This document shows positions 19,177-28,992 of a stretch of 64,000 nt of DNA, piece by piece. The notes below the pieces were generated by a model. It searched no databases, had not been told where the DNA came from, and worked only from the letters and a program-made list of their open reading frames with translations. The stretch is from contig NZ_AJLL01000009.1 in the NCBI RefSeq assembly GCF_000317225.1, forward strand, positions 1 to 64,000. Direction: 5' to 3'. Position numbers and translations under genes: made by a program. Numbering within the stretch: position 1 is the first letter of the stretch; the number at the start of each line of letters is the position of its first letter. Origin of the DNA: Fischerella thermalis PCC 7521. Its GTDB lineage: Bacteria; Cyanobacteriota; Cyanobacteriia; Cyanobacteriales; Nostocaceae.

Positions 19177-19520
19177 ATACGACTTTTTGGGTGGTAAAGA
19201 TAGTCAGTTGACAGTAACCAGTGAACAGTGAACAGCAATTAATTAATCATTGATAACTGAATAACTGTTAAACTTACCTGTTTCCCTCACACGTATAGTG
19301 GCCGTCCGAAGTTCGTAAGCCCTAGTTGGTACAGAGGGCTGCTAAACTTCGGAAAACCTAAAAAATAGTAGCGCCTGTAAGTTGGTAGAGTATTAAACTT
19401 AATTGCTCATTAAGCAAAGTATTTAGTTTGCTCAACCTCAAACACAAGGCAAAAATCCAAATTTGTAGGTAGTCTATATTCTGTCTACTACTAAGACCTT
19501 AGAGCAAGGGAGGCTACTCC
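19177..19520 (+). promoter_or_regulatory. rpoA leader with a branched stem-loop
   Basis: 344 bases without a gene. CCGAAGTT (19306-19313) pairs with AACTTCGG (19345-19352), enclosing CCCT/AGGG (19320-19323, 19334-19337). The first part has CAGTGAACAGTGAACAG repeats. GGGAGG at 19508-19513 is the rpoA ribosome-binding site. The structure could be an autoregulatory leader or a processing site; the E. coli alpha operon regulator S4 is not encoded here. Confidence 0.45.
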
Positions 19521-20468
19521 GTGGCGCAGTTTCAAATTGAATGTGTAGAGTCTAGTACAGAGGAAAGTCGGAGCCACTACAGTAAATTTATCCTAGAACC
19601 TCTAGAACGGGGTCAAGGAACAACCGTTGGCAACGCCCTTAGACGGGTATTGTTGTCAAATTTAGAAGGTACGGCTGTGACAGCAGTACGAATTGCAGGA
19701 GTAACACATGAATTTGCCACCGTTCCTGGTGTCAGAGAGGATGTACTAGAAATCCTCATGAGAATGAAGGAAGTAATTCTCAAAAGTTATTCCTCTCAAC
19801 CCCAAATAGGTCGTTTACTCGTCAACGGTCCGGCTACAGTCACATCAGCACACTTCGATTTACCGAGTGAAGTAGAAGTCATAGATCCGACCCAGTACAT
19901 AGCTACCCTTGCCGAAGGGGGAAAGCTAGAAATGGAATTTCGGATTGAAAAAGGCAAAGGGTATCGCACCGTAGAAAGAGGTCGTGAAGAAGCCACATCT
20001 CTAGATTTCCTGCAAATTGACTCGGTATTTATGCCAGTCAGAAAAGTTAACTACAGTGTTGAAGAGACTCGTGGCGATAACGGAATGCCAAGAGATAGAT
20101 TGCTTCTAGAAGTTTGGACGAATGGCAGTCTTAGCCCTCAAGAAGCTCTCTCTTCCGCAGCCGGAATTTTGGTAGACTTATTCAATCCCTTAAAAGATAT
20201 TGATATCAGACAAACAGATACAGATTCTGATATCCCAGATGATCCTACCGCTCAAATTCCGATTGAAGAGTTGCAGCTTTCTGTAAGAGCTTATAACTGT
20301 CTCAAGCGGGCGCAAGTTAACTCGGTAGCAGATTTGTTGGATTATACCCAAGAAGACCTATTGGAAATTAAAAACTTTGGTCAGAAGTCAGCGGAAGAAG
20401 TCGTTGAAGCACTACAGCGACGCTTGGGCATTACCCTACCAACTGAACGGTCTTCTAAACACGGTTAG
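19521..20468 (+). CDS. rpoA: DNA-directed RNA polymerase subunit alpha
   Basis: Assembly platform of RNA polymerase. 315 residues: N-terminal dimerisation domain (LEPLERGQGTTVGNALRRVL), acidic linker around residue 235, and C-terminal helix-hairpin-helix domain (ELQLSVRAYNCLKRAQVNS). GTG start with a strong GGGAGG. Confidence 0.98.
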   Translation: MAQFQIECVESSTEESRSHYSKFILEPLERGQGTTVGNALRRVLLSNLEGTAVTAVRIAGVTHEFATVPGVREDVLEILMRMKEVILKSYSSQPQIGRLLVNGPATVTSAHFDLPSEVEVIDPTQYIATLAEGGKLEMEFRIEKGKGYRTVERGREEATSLDFLQIDSVFMPVRKVNYSVEETRGDNGMPRDRLLLEVWTNGSLSPQEALSSAAGILVDLFNPLKDIDIRQTDTDSDIPDDPTAQIPIEELQLSVRAYNCLKRAQVNSVADLLDYTQEDLLEIKNFGQKSAEEVVEALQRRLGITLPTERSSKHG

Positions 20469-20561
20469 TCATTTGTCAGTAGTCAAGAGTCAATTAATGA
20501 TTAGACCATGGACTAACTAATAACTTTCTTAGTAAGCGTTATCTTTAAATGGTTCATAGTT

Positions 20562-20912
20562 ATGCGTCATCGTTGTCGTGTCAAAAAACTCAGCAAACCA
20601 GCTGATCAACGTCGCGCCCTGTTGCGTGCGCTCACCACTGAGTTAATTCGTCATGGTCGAATTACCACCACCCTACAGCGAGCTAAGGTAGTGAGAGCCG
20701 AAGTAGATAAAATGATCACTTTAGCTAAAAACGGTTCCCTGTCGGCACGCCGTCAAGCCCTTGGCTACATTTATGATAAACAATTAGTTCATGCTCTATT
20801 TGAGCAAGCTCCCACTCGTTACGGTAATCGTCAAGGCGGCTATACTCGTATCCTACATACCGTGCCTCGTCGTGGTGATAATGCTGAGATGGCAATCATT
20901 GAACTAGTATAA
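20562..20912 (+). CDS. rplQ: 50S ribosomal protein L17
   Basis: Tunnel-exit protein. 116 residues, [20 protein letters not shown], ending [10 protein letters not shown]. Follows rpoA as in most bacteria. Confidence 0.98.
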   Translation: MRHRCRVKKLSKPADQRRALLRALTTELIRHGRITTTLQRAKVVRAEVDKMITLAKNGSLSARRQALGYIYDKQLVHALFEQAPTRYGNRQGGYTRILHTVPRRGDNAEMAIIELV

Positions 20913-20994
20913 AGAAGGCAGCTATGCTGGAGGCAGAAGGTAAAAAATTAGATTTTATACTTCATACTTCACACTTCAGCCTTGAGTTGATTCT

Positions 20995-21858
20995 ATGTTA
21001 GAAAGCCACCAGCCTACACCAAAACAACGAGTCGCCCTGGTAATTCAATACCTGGGCACTCATTTTCATGGCTGGCAGAGGCAACCACATCACCGTAGTG
21101 TACAGGAAGAAGTAGAGAAAGTTTTAGCCAATTTACTAGGTTATTCTGTTACACTACACGGAGCGGGACGTACTGATAGCGGAGTCCACGCCGCAGCTCA
21201 AGTAGCTCATTTTGATGCGACTGGTAAAATTCCAGCTCACAAATGGGCAACCATTCTGAATAGTTACCTGCCCGAAGACATATTAATTTTAGCTTCAGCA
21301 AGTGTCAGCGAAACTTGGCACGCTCGCTTTAGCGCAGTGTATCGGCGTTATCGCTACACTATATACACTGGAGAACAGCCGAACTTGTTTGTGAGGCGCT
21401 TCAGTTGGCATTACTACCATGCACCCCTAGATGAATTTTTAATTCAGGCAGCATTAAAACCGTTACTCGGACATCATCATTTAGCTGCATTTCACCGTAG
21501 CAACTCAGCACGTAAGCATTCTTGGGTCGAGGTGCAAGCAGTAGAGTGTTATCGAAATGGGCCGTTTCTCCACATAGAAATACAAGCCAATGGATTTTTG
21601 TATGGAATGATGCGGCTGTTAGTAGGAATGTTGGTGCAGGTAGGAACAGGAGAGCGATCGCTTGCTAGCTTTACTGATCTCTGGAAAAATGAACGCCGGG
21701 AAGAAGTAAAATATGCTGCACCTGCCCACGGCTTATGCTTATTGCGAGTCGGTTATCCAGATTTTCCCTTTCCCAAAACAGTCTGGTTTGACACTCAGCC
21801 ACTTTTTGTCATTCAATCACCAACAATCAACAACCAACAATCAACAATCAACAATTAA
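20995..21858 (+). CDS. truA: tRNA pseudouridine synthase A
   Basis: Makes pseudouridine at positions 38-40 of tRNA anticodon arms. The catalytic Asp is in [14 protein letters not shown] (about residue 62). Core length is about 270 residues; the last residues ([10 protein letters not shown]) are encoded by a CAACAATCAACAATC repeat that runs to the stop codon, so the tail is probably repeat-derived and not functional. Two bases before rplM. Confidence 0.96.
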   Translation: MLESHQPTPKQRVALVIQYLGTHFHGWQRQPHHRSVQEEVEKVLANLLGYSVTLHGAGRTDSGVHAAAQVAHFDATGKIPAHKWATILNSYLPEDILILASASVSETWHARFSAVYRRYRYTIYTGEQPNLFVRRFSWHYYHAPLDEFLIQAALKPLLGHHHLAAFHRSNSARKHSWVEVQAVECYRNGPFLHIEIQANGFLYGMMRLLVGMLVQVGTGERSLASFTDLWKNERREEVKYAAPAHGLCLLRVGYPDFPFPKTVWFDTQPLFVIQSPTINNQQSTINN

Positions 21859-21860
21859 CG

Positions 21861-22316
21861 ATGAACAAAACATATCTTCCTCCTACTGATTCCATAACGC
21901 GTGATTGGTACGTCGTAGACGCTACCGACAAGCGTCTTGGACGCCTAGCTAGCGAAATTGCTATGGTCCTACGAGGCAAAAATAAACCTCACTATACGCC
22001 TCACATGGATACAGGTGACTTCGTAATAGTAGTCAATGCCGATAAAGTAGCCGTAACTGGTAAAAAGCGTACCCAAAAGATTTACCGTCGTCACTCCGGT
22101 CGTCCTGGCGGGATGAAAACGGAAACTTTTGCCAAACTCCAAGGACGTTTACCTGAACGCATTATTGAACAGGCTGTCAAAGGAATGCTACCGAAAAATA
22201 GCTTGGGACGGCAGTTGTTCACTAAATTAAAAGTATATGCAGGGCCAACTCATCCCCATGATGCTCAAAAACCAAAAGAGCTGAAAATTAATACTATTCC
22301 AGGAGAACAAGATTAA
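21861..22316 (+). CDS. rplM: 50S ribosomal protein L13
   Basis: Early-assembly protein. 151 residues; DRDWYVVDA-like start, and [19 protein letters not shown]. Its TAA overlaps the ATG of rpsI (TAATG). Confidence 0.98.
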   Translation: MNKTYLPPTDSITRDWYVVDATDKRLGRLASEIAMVLRGKNKPHYTPHMDTGDFVIVVNADKVAVTGKKRTQKIYRRHSGRPGGMKTETFAKLQGRLPERIIEQAVKGMLPKNSLGRQLFTKLKVYAGPTHPHDAQKPKELKINTIPGEQD

Positions 22317-22732
22317 TGCAAGCAACAGATAACACTAGCGGTCGCGCTATGTACTGGGGTACTGGTCGTCGTAAGTCTGCGGTCGCACGAGTACGCCTAG
22401 TTCCAGGTACTGGACAATTGATTGTCAATGGCAGACCTGGAGATTTGTATTTCCAATTCAATCCTAATTATCTCGGAGGCATCAAAGCACCTCTGGAAAC
22501 TTTAGGACTGGAAAACGAATATGATATTTTGGTGAAAGCCGAAGGCGGTGGCTTGACTGGCCAAGCCAATTCAATTCGTTTAGGAGTGGCTCGTGCTTTA
22601 TGCCAACTTGATCCTGATAATCGCTCACCTCTAAAGGTTGAAGGCTATCTCACCCGCGATCCCCGTGCCAAAGAACGGAAAAAGTACGGCTTGCACAAAG
22701 CTCGCAAAGCACCTCAGTACTCGAAGCGGTAA
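22316..22732 (+). CDS. rpsI: 30S ribosomal protein S9
   Basis: Head protein whose C-terminal Lys/Arg tail touches P-site tRNA. 138 residues; [19 protein letters not shown] and terminal [11 protein letters not shown], the conserved KR end. Confidence 0.98.
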   Translation: MQATDNTSGRAMYWGTGRRKSAVARVRLVPGTGQLIVNGRPGDLYFQFNPNYLGGIKAPLETLGLENEYDILVKAEGGGLTGQANSIRLGVARALCQLDPDNRSPLKVEGYLTRDPRAKERKKYGLHKARKAPQYSKR

Positions 22733-22863
22733 GGAATTGGTGATCGGGGATCGGGTATTGGTGTTTATGCTCCTCCAAGTCGTCCCCCTTGTCTCCCTTC
22801 CATTGCCTATTCCTAATCAAACATCAAAGCTATAATTGTAGTATATTCACCACAAAAGGAACA

Positions 22864-23103
22864 ATGGCTAAACCTGGTATTCATCCTGAGTGGTATCCAG
22901 AAGCTAAAGTTTACTGCAACGGTCAGGTTGTAATGACCGTCGGCTCCACCAAGCCAGAACTGCACGTAGATGTTTGGTCTGGAAACCACCCCTTCTACAC
23001 CGGCACTCAAAAGATTATTGACACTGAAGGTCGTGTTGAGCGCTTCATGCGCAAGTATGGCATGAAGGGCGATCAAGCTTCTGGCGGCAAAAAGAAAAAG
23101 TAG
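22864..23103 (+). CDS. rpmE: 50S ribosomal protein L31, zinc-free type
   Basis: Intersubunit-bridge protein. The ATG at 22864 (MAKPGIHPEWYPEAKV) gives 79 residues; longer readings run into spacer. The zinc-ligand positions of the C-plus form read YCNG and WSGN, with only one Cys, so this is the zinc-free form. A -10 like TATAAT sits at 22831-22836. Confidence 0.95.
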   Translation: MAKPGIHPEWYPEAKVYCNGQVVMTVGSTKPELHVDVWSGNHPFYTGTQKIIDTEGRVERFMRKYGMKGDQASGGKKKK

Positions 23104-23188
23104 CGGGTTGGCTCTGTTGCTGGTAATGACGACCCTGCATCTGCTGGGTCGCTTGTCATAAATGCTCAGGCCAACTTGGTTATTTTAA

Positions 23189-24307
<1,119 letters not shown>

Positions 24308-24342
24308 GTAGGGGTTGTTAAATTTAGACCTCACAAGAACAG

Positions 24343-24368
24343 CCCCTCTCCGCGAGTTCGGAGAGGGG
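24343..24368. repeat. Strong hairpin after prfA
   Basis: CCCCTCTCCG and CGGAGAGGGG, ten perfect pairs, loop CGAGTT. No T-run follows. It resembles the dispersed CCCCTCTCCGCGAGTTCGG repeats of cyanobacteria; it may still stop or protect the end of the prfA mRNA. Confidence 0.6.
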
Positions 24369-24452
24369 TACCCGATAGGGCGGCGGGGTGAGGTTTTGCG
24401 TTCAAGGGGCGACAATCGCCTCTTTTATTGTTGTAAGAGAACAAAATTCATC

Positions 24453-25049
24453 CTACACTTTTTCCGCCTCCATACTGAGAAATTGCATCTGCATCATTTC
24501 CCGATCCAACATGGCAAATAGTAACCTATCTTGCCATTCTCCTTTACTCCATTCGTACTCTCGCAGATAACCCTCCTGTCGCATCCCAATTTTAATTAAA
24601 ACTCGCATCGAAGCTTTATTTTTGGGATGACAAAGTGCAAAAATGCGGTGTAGACTTAGTTGCTTAAAACCAAACTCTAATAACTTCTGTGCTACTTCCG
24701 TTGCATAGCCTTGTCCCCAAAATTCCCTAGCCAAGCAGTATCCTATCGAACCTTCTTGCTTGGTGCGATCAGTGATGGAAATGCGACAGGAACCGATGAC
24801 TTGTTTATCTGCTTTTAATGCGATCGCAAATGCAAAATGCTCACGTATTTTCTTCCGCCGCATTTTAATCTCTGTATGCAAATAGTTTTGAGTCTCTTCT
24901 TCGCTATTAGGACCGAATGGCAAATAGCGAACAACTTCTAGATCAGCAGCGTAGGCGTGTACTGCTGGCAAATCTGATTCTACAAAATCTCGGAGGATTA
25001 AACGTTGGGTTTCTAAAAGTGGATGGATGCTGCTCATACAATTAGACAT
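24453..25049 (-). CDS. GNAT N-acetyltransferase, RimJ/RimL type
   Basis: Acetyl-CoA-dependent acetyltransferase of the group that modifies ribosomal protein N termini or small amines. 198 residues: LETQRLILRDFVESDLPAV at the start and the acetyl-CoA-binding segment YCLAREFWGQGYATEVAQ (about residue 112). The start may be Met5 (25037), as no clear ribosome-binding site marks either. Substrate unknown. Convergent with prfA. Confidence 0.85.
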   Translation of the reverse strand: MSNCMSSIHPLLETQRLILRDFVESDLPAVHAYAADLEVVRYLPFGPNSEEETQNYLHTEIKMRRKKIREHFAFAIALKADKQVIGSCRISITDRTKQEGSIGYCLAREFWGQGYATEVAQKLLEFGFKQLSLHRIFALCHPKNKASMRVLIKIGMRQEGYLREYEWSKGEWQDRLLFAMLDREMMQMQFLSMEAEKV

Positions 25050-25527
25050 TAATAGTTAGGAGTTAAGAATATGACTCACTATTCATAACTCTTAACTATT
25101 TTTTGTTGTTCAATTCTACACAAAATTGATTGAAGAATTATCCAGAGTCGTTCTTAATTACCCCATTGACCTCTTGGCAATTGCTCTATTTTCCGGGAAA
25201 AAGGTAGAATTTGCAACAATTGATAATAAAAATTTTTCAAAAAAACATTATCTAACTTGAGGTATAGAAAATTCACGACATTGGATAAAGTAGGTATGAA
25301 AAATTAACCGCCATGACGCCAAGAACGCCAAGAAATTGTTTTATTGTTTCAGGATAAGATAAAATCATTCTGCAAATATGTATAATCTAAATTTTCTGAA
25401 TTTATTGTGAATAAGCTTTGATGATACTGTTGAAGTAGATTCATATTTGATTTAGGGACGGTTTTTATTGTCCATCCCTAAAAAATATTAATTTCTCTTG
25501 TAAATAGCGAATGTTACAGTCATATTT
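25050..25527. other. Spacer without a gene, 25.05-25.53 kb
   Basis: AT-rich, 478 bases. I see a partial ACGCCAAGAACGCCAAG repeat (25313-25335) related to those at 47966 and 49643, and nothing else that can be supported. Confidence 0.5.
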
Positions 25528-26886
25528 CTAAGAATTGGAAAATTCGGCGCGCAATTGACTCACAACCCGATCTAGTCCTACGGAATGCGCTGCTTTAAAA
25601 AGAATGCGATCGCCTTCCTTGATTAACGTTTTCAATCTAGCCGTCAAATCTGCATGAGTTGTAAAACACTCGGAGGGGACACCTTTGGCACTAGTAGCGA
25701 TCGCTTCGGCGTCTTGTCCATCAACTAAAACTAACAAAGCATCTAAATTCAATTTCTGCACAGTTTCGCCGACTCGTTGATGCAATTGGCGCGATCGCTC
25801 TCCTAATTCTTTCATTGCACCCAACACAGCGATGTGTCGTTTGCCTGGGGTTTGTGCTAATAAATTTAATGCTGCTAGCATAGCTTCTGGTGCAGCATTA
25901 TAAGTCTCATCTAAGATTACCACATCATTGGGTAATGCGAACCGTTGCGATCGCCCAGTTGGCATATCTACTGTTACCCCAGATTTCAGGCATGACCAAT
26001 CAATATCTAATACCTGCGCCACTGCCAAAGCTGCCATGTAGTTAGCGGCGATGTGACGACCGGGCATTGGTAGAGGTAATTGCATATCTGCAACTGCCAA
26101 GGTATTGTTATCAATTAACTCTCCTTGAATGTCTCCACCAGTGAAGCCGAAAGTTATTACCTTTCCTGACCAGACTTTTGCTGCTGTTTCAATTAACAAG
26201 GGATTGTCATAGTTGAGAATTGCCACACTATCTTTGGGCATTTGCGCCAATAACTCACACTTAGCAGCAGCGATCGCTGCTTCGGAACCGAGTAATTCTA
26301 TATGCGCTGTCCCGACGTTGGTAATGACGCCAATTGTCGGACGTGCTATTTGTGTGAGTTCAGCAATTTGTCCCTTACCCCGCATCGCCATTTCTACCAC
26401 GGCGAAATCATGTTCTGCATTCAACTCCAATAGAGTTTTGGGGACACCAATTTCGTTGTTGAAATTAGCATGAGTCTTGTGAACCTTTCCTTGAGTTGCT
26501 AGAACTGCGGCGATTAGTTCTTTTGTAGTGGTTTTACCTACAGAACCAGTGACTCCAATTACCGGGATCTCAAAGCGATCGCGCCACCATCTACCAATTT
26601 TTTGATAAGCCTGGAGAGTGTCTTTTACCTGTAGTACGGGAAACTGCGGATTTGGGTAGGCAAAATCAACAATTGCTGCTAACGCACCTTTGGCGATCGC
26701 CATTGGCACAAATTCGTGTCCATCAAACTTTTCACCGCGTAAAGCTAAAAAAACTTCACCCGGTTTGAGAATACGGGTGTCTGTTTGTATACCATGACTT
26801 AATTTTGCTAAGGCTGCATCCGATAAATTAGCTCCTTTAGCTGCAAGAATATCTATGAGTTGACTTAAAGTGGCAGAACAAGCCAT
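25528..26886 (-). CDS. murF: UDP-N-acetylmuramoyl-tripeptide--D-alanyl-D-alanine ligase
   Basis: Adds D-Ala-D-Ala to the peptidoglycan precursor in the cytoplasm; its product feeds MraY (gene at 60900). ATP-binding VIGVTGSVGKTTTKELIAA near residue 110, THANFNNEIGVP, and the ligase C-terminal domain with LDETYNAAPEAMLAAL. I start at the ATG at 26886 (MACSATLSQL); a TTG at 26910 would add eight residues. Confidence 0.95.
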   Translation of the reverse strand: MACSATLSQLIDILAAKGANLSDAALAKLSHGIQTDTRILKPGEVFLALRGEKFDGHEFVPMAIAKGALAAIVDFAYPNPQFPVLQVKDTLQAYQKIGRWWRDRFEIPVIGVTGSVGKTTTKELIAAVLATQGKVHKTHANFNNEIGVPKTLLELNAEHDFAVVEMAMRGKGQIAELTQIARPTIGVITNVGTAHIELLGSEAAIAAAKCELLAQMPKDSVAILNYDNPLLIETAAKVWSGKVITFGFTGGDIQGELIDNNTLAVADMQLPLPMPGRHIAANYMAALAVAQVLDIDWSCLKSGVTVDMPTGRSQRFALPNDVVILDETYNAAPEAMLAALNLLAQTPGKRHIAVLGAMKELGERSRQLHQRVGETVQKLNLDALLVLVDGQDAEAIATSAKGVPSECFTTHADLTARLKTLIKEGDRILFKAAHSVGLDRVVSQLRAEFSNS

Positions 26887-27029
26887 AGTGAGAGATTTTT
26901 CGGTTTCCAAAATTTTGGTCGTAAATGGTTAGTAGTTTACTACTACCTTTGTCAAAGTGGGTAAATTTTTTGGACGAAAAATTTCTCTTTTCTTTGGGCT
27001 GTTGACTTTATGCAGCAAAGCAGATAAGT

Positions 27030-27386
27030 CTAACCAAACCAGTGTGAAGGAGCTAAACCAGGGTCAACTTCTTCGGGTATTTGTAAACTTAACTGTTTTT
27101 CCCGCTTGTACATAATGTTCTCAATACCTTGGTGGATTAAATCTTCTATGCAATACTTGTCTTTGAGCGAACACATCAAAGACCCTAAGTTCAGACATGG
27201 TTGTTGACCTTCTTCAGCAACCACATAGCAATTGGAGACTTGACTAAGAACATGTGCAATTAGTTCTTGGCGGAGATCGGGAATAGAGAAAGCTTGCTGA
27301 TAAGGATGATGAGGATAAGTTTCTAAAACATCCTCTATACAGCTGACAACTACTGGCAATGTTAAATTAAAAATAGTTTTAGTCAT
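27030..27386 (-). CDS. ComFB-family protein
   Basis: 118 residues. The segment VVVSCIEDVLETYPHHPYQQ, followed by LRQELIAHVLSQVSNCYVV, fits the late-competence ComFB family as it occurs in cyanobacteria. Family members in cyanobacteria have been reported to bind cyclic di-nucleotides and to affect cell size or motility; which applies here is unknown. It stands alone downstream of murF on the same strand, 143 bases apart. Confidence 0.65.
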   Translation of the reverse strand: MTKTIFNLTLPVVVSCIEDVLETYPHHPYQQAFSIPDLRQELIAHVLSQVSNCYVVAEEGQQPCLNLGSLMCSLKDKYCIEDLIHQGIENIMYKREKQLSLQIPEEVDPGLAPSHWFG

Positions 27387-27623
27387 GATTTATCAACCCT
27401 CAGCTTGTAATCTTTCTGTTTATCAAATTTATTGCCGATAGAGGTATGACCAGAGATCGGAAATAGATAGGTTTTGATCTTAAATTTAAAGAAAGAATTT
27501 GAGGAAGTTGTGAGTATTGAAATATCAACTACTAACATTAAAAAAAGTAAAGGCTAATCGCCAACAGTAATTCACTATCAGCAATTAGCCAGAAGCACCA
27601 GGAACATTTAAATGAGGTAATGA

Positions 27624-28043
27624 TCAGCAATAATCATCATCTATACGTTCATACTGATATTTACCTCTCACATTTTCATTGAAAAATTTACCAATAGAAT
27701 CAGCTTGATGCAAATCTTGCCAAGTATCTTGGTCTATGTCTGAATATTGATATACAGCACCGTTGTGAAACTCAATCTGTAAAATATTTCTGTCGCTGTC
27801 ATAGCCTATAGCATTCGCCATTGATGAATTCATTGGCAACATTGGAATTGATTGCTCATATGCAGGCAAATCTTTCGCTTCCGCAACGATTTCGTTTAAA
27901 TGTTGCAGTCCTTCAAAGGCTGCGACTGGTGCAGGAATTTCTATAAACTCTAACTCATTACCTAAATCAAGTAATAACTGTAAATGTCCCTGAGAGTGAG
28001 CGATCGCTACTACATTACCCAAGTCCAGTTTCGATAGCTTCAT
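27624..28043 (-). CDS. KTSC-domain protein
   Basis: 139 residues. The C-terminal half (about 70-134) reads as a KTSC domain: SSMANAIGYDSDRNILQIEF, FHNGAVYQYSDI, SIGKFFNENVRGKY. The N-terminal half is not recognised and is mostly acidic. KTSC domains often sit beside nucleic-acid enzymes; function is not known. It lies next to the phosphorothioation cluster but on the other strand from its first gene. Confidence 0.7.
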   Translation of the reverse strand: MKLSKLDLGNVVAIAHSQGHLQLLLDLGNELEFIEIPAPVAAFEGLQHLNEIVAEAKDLPAYEQSIPMLPMNSSMANAIGYDSDRNILQIEFHNGAVYQYSDIDQDTWQDLHQADSIGKFFNENVRGKYQYERIDDDYC

Positions 28044-28384
28044 CTATAATTTGCTCTCCTATTGGCAAAACAGTTTTTATTTTTGGTAGATTTTTATGCA
28101 AGAGTAAATTCTTATAGTACATATATACTATATAAATCATCACCAGTCAAGCCTTTGTCAAAAAAAATGTAGAGATGCGCAAATGCAAGGGAGGTAGGGA
28201 CACGGGAATGCAGAGAGATTTGAATGATAAGTAATACGAAGTTACGCCTATACAGCCTACACTCTCTCCCCTGTCCTGCTTGTCTCTTCCCGTAAACAGT
28301 CACCATTGTTTGCTGCTGGCGGGGTTTGATATCGCATTCTATTTGTATTTCAGTTAAAATTGCAACAAACTAGATATCAAAACA
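28044..28384. other. Left boundary spacer of the Dnd cluster
   Basis: 341 bases between two divergent genes. Holds a CTCTCCCCTGTCCTGCTTGTC repeat-like block (28263-28283) and AT-rich ends that should carry promoters for both genes. No tRNA, integrase or attachment site is visible. Confidence 0.5.
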
Positions 28385-28849
28385 ATGGCTGAAACTGGGA
28401 GAATTAGAGTTGCAAAAGATAAAGCTGAATTGGTAAAGGCTTTAACATCGGCAGATGGTGGTACGGGACCTTTTCAAACCTTTGCTGATGTAGTTGTGTT
28501 TGCTGCTGCTTTGGGTGCAAAGCATAAAAAGCGAGTACCTTTAGGCGAAATTTCTAAAAGAGAACCGTCACCAATCAGACTAGAGTATTTTGGTAATGAT
28601 TGGGTAATTAAATTACTAGGAGTTACCGAAACTCAAGACATCAAAATCCTATCAACTAATGAAGAAGAATACGAAGCTCAACGCAACCATATTTTTGAAG
28701 AATATGCGAATGGAGGATTAGAAATTCTACAAAGTGAGTTACGTGGAGCAGTAGACTATTCAGAAAGAATTTTATTATTGCTGAGTTATGAACGAATAAA
28801 TAACGAGCAGCAAGACGAGGAATTTGATTTAAGCAAATTCCTGCCTTAA
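28385..28849 (+). CDS. DNA phosphorothioation-associated protein 4
   Basis: 154 residues, acidic, no membrane segment. GGTGPFQTFADVVVFAAALG, then LEYFGNDWVIKLLGVTETQD, matches the small family annotated as Dnd-system-associated protein 4. Its position at the edge of dndBCDE agrees. Biochemical role unknown; the family is found with dnd genes and is presumed accessory. Convergent with the dndB-like gene, 143 bases apart. Confidence 0.75.
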   Translation: MAETGRIRVAKDKAELVKALTSADGGTGPFQTFADVVVFAAALGAKHKKRVPLGEISKREPSPIRLEYFGNDWVIKLLGVTETQDIKILSTNEEEYEAQRNHIFEEYANGGLEILQSELRGAVDYSERILLLLSYERINNEQQDEEFDLSKFLP

Positions 28850-28992
28850 TTTTATTTCTGCTAAACAACAAATATTTATATCCATCCTAATCCGGCTTTT
28901 CCAATTCTAACTGCATCCATAACAGCAGTAGGGCTATTCAAATTACTGTAGCCGAAGCATTTGCCAGTGGTTTAAGCCATCACTAATTAGAT

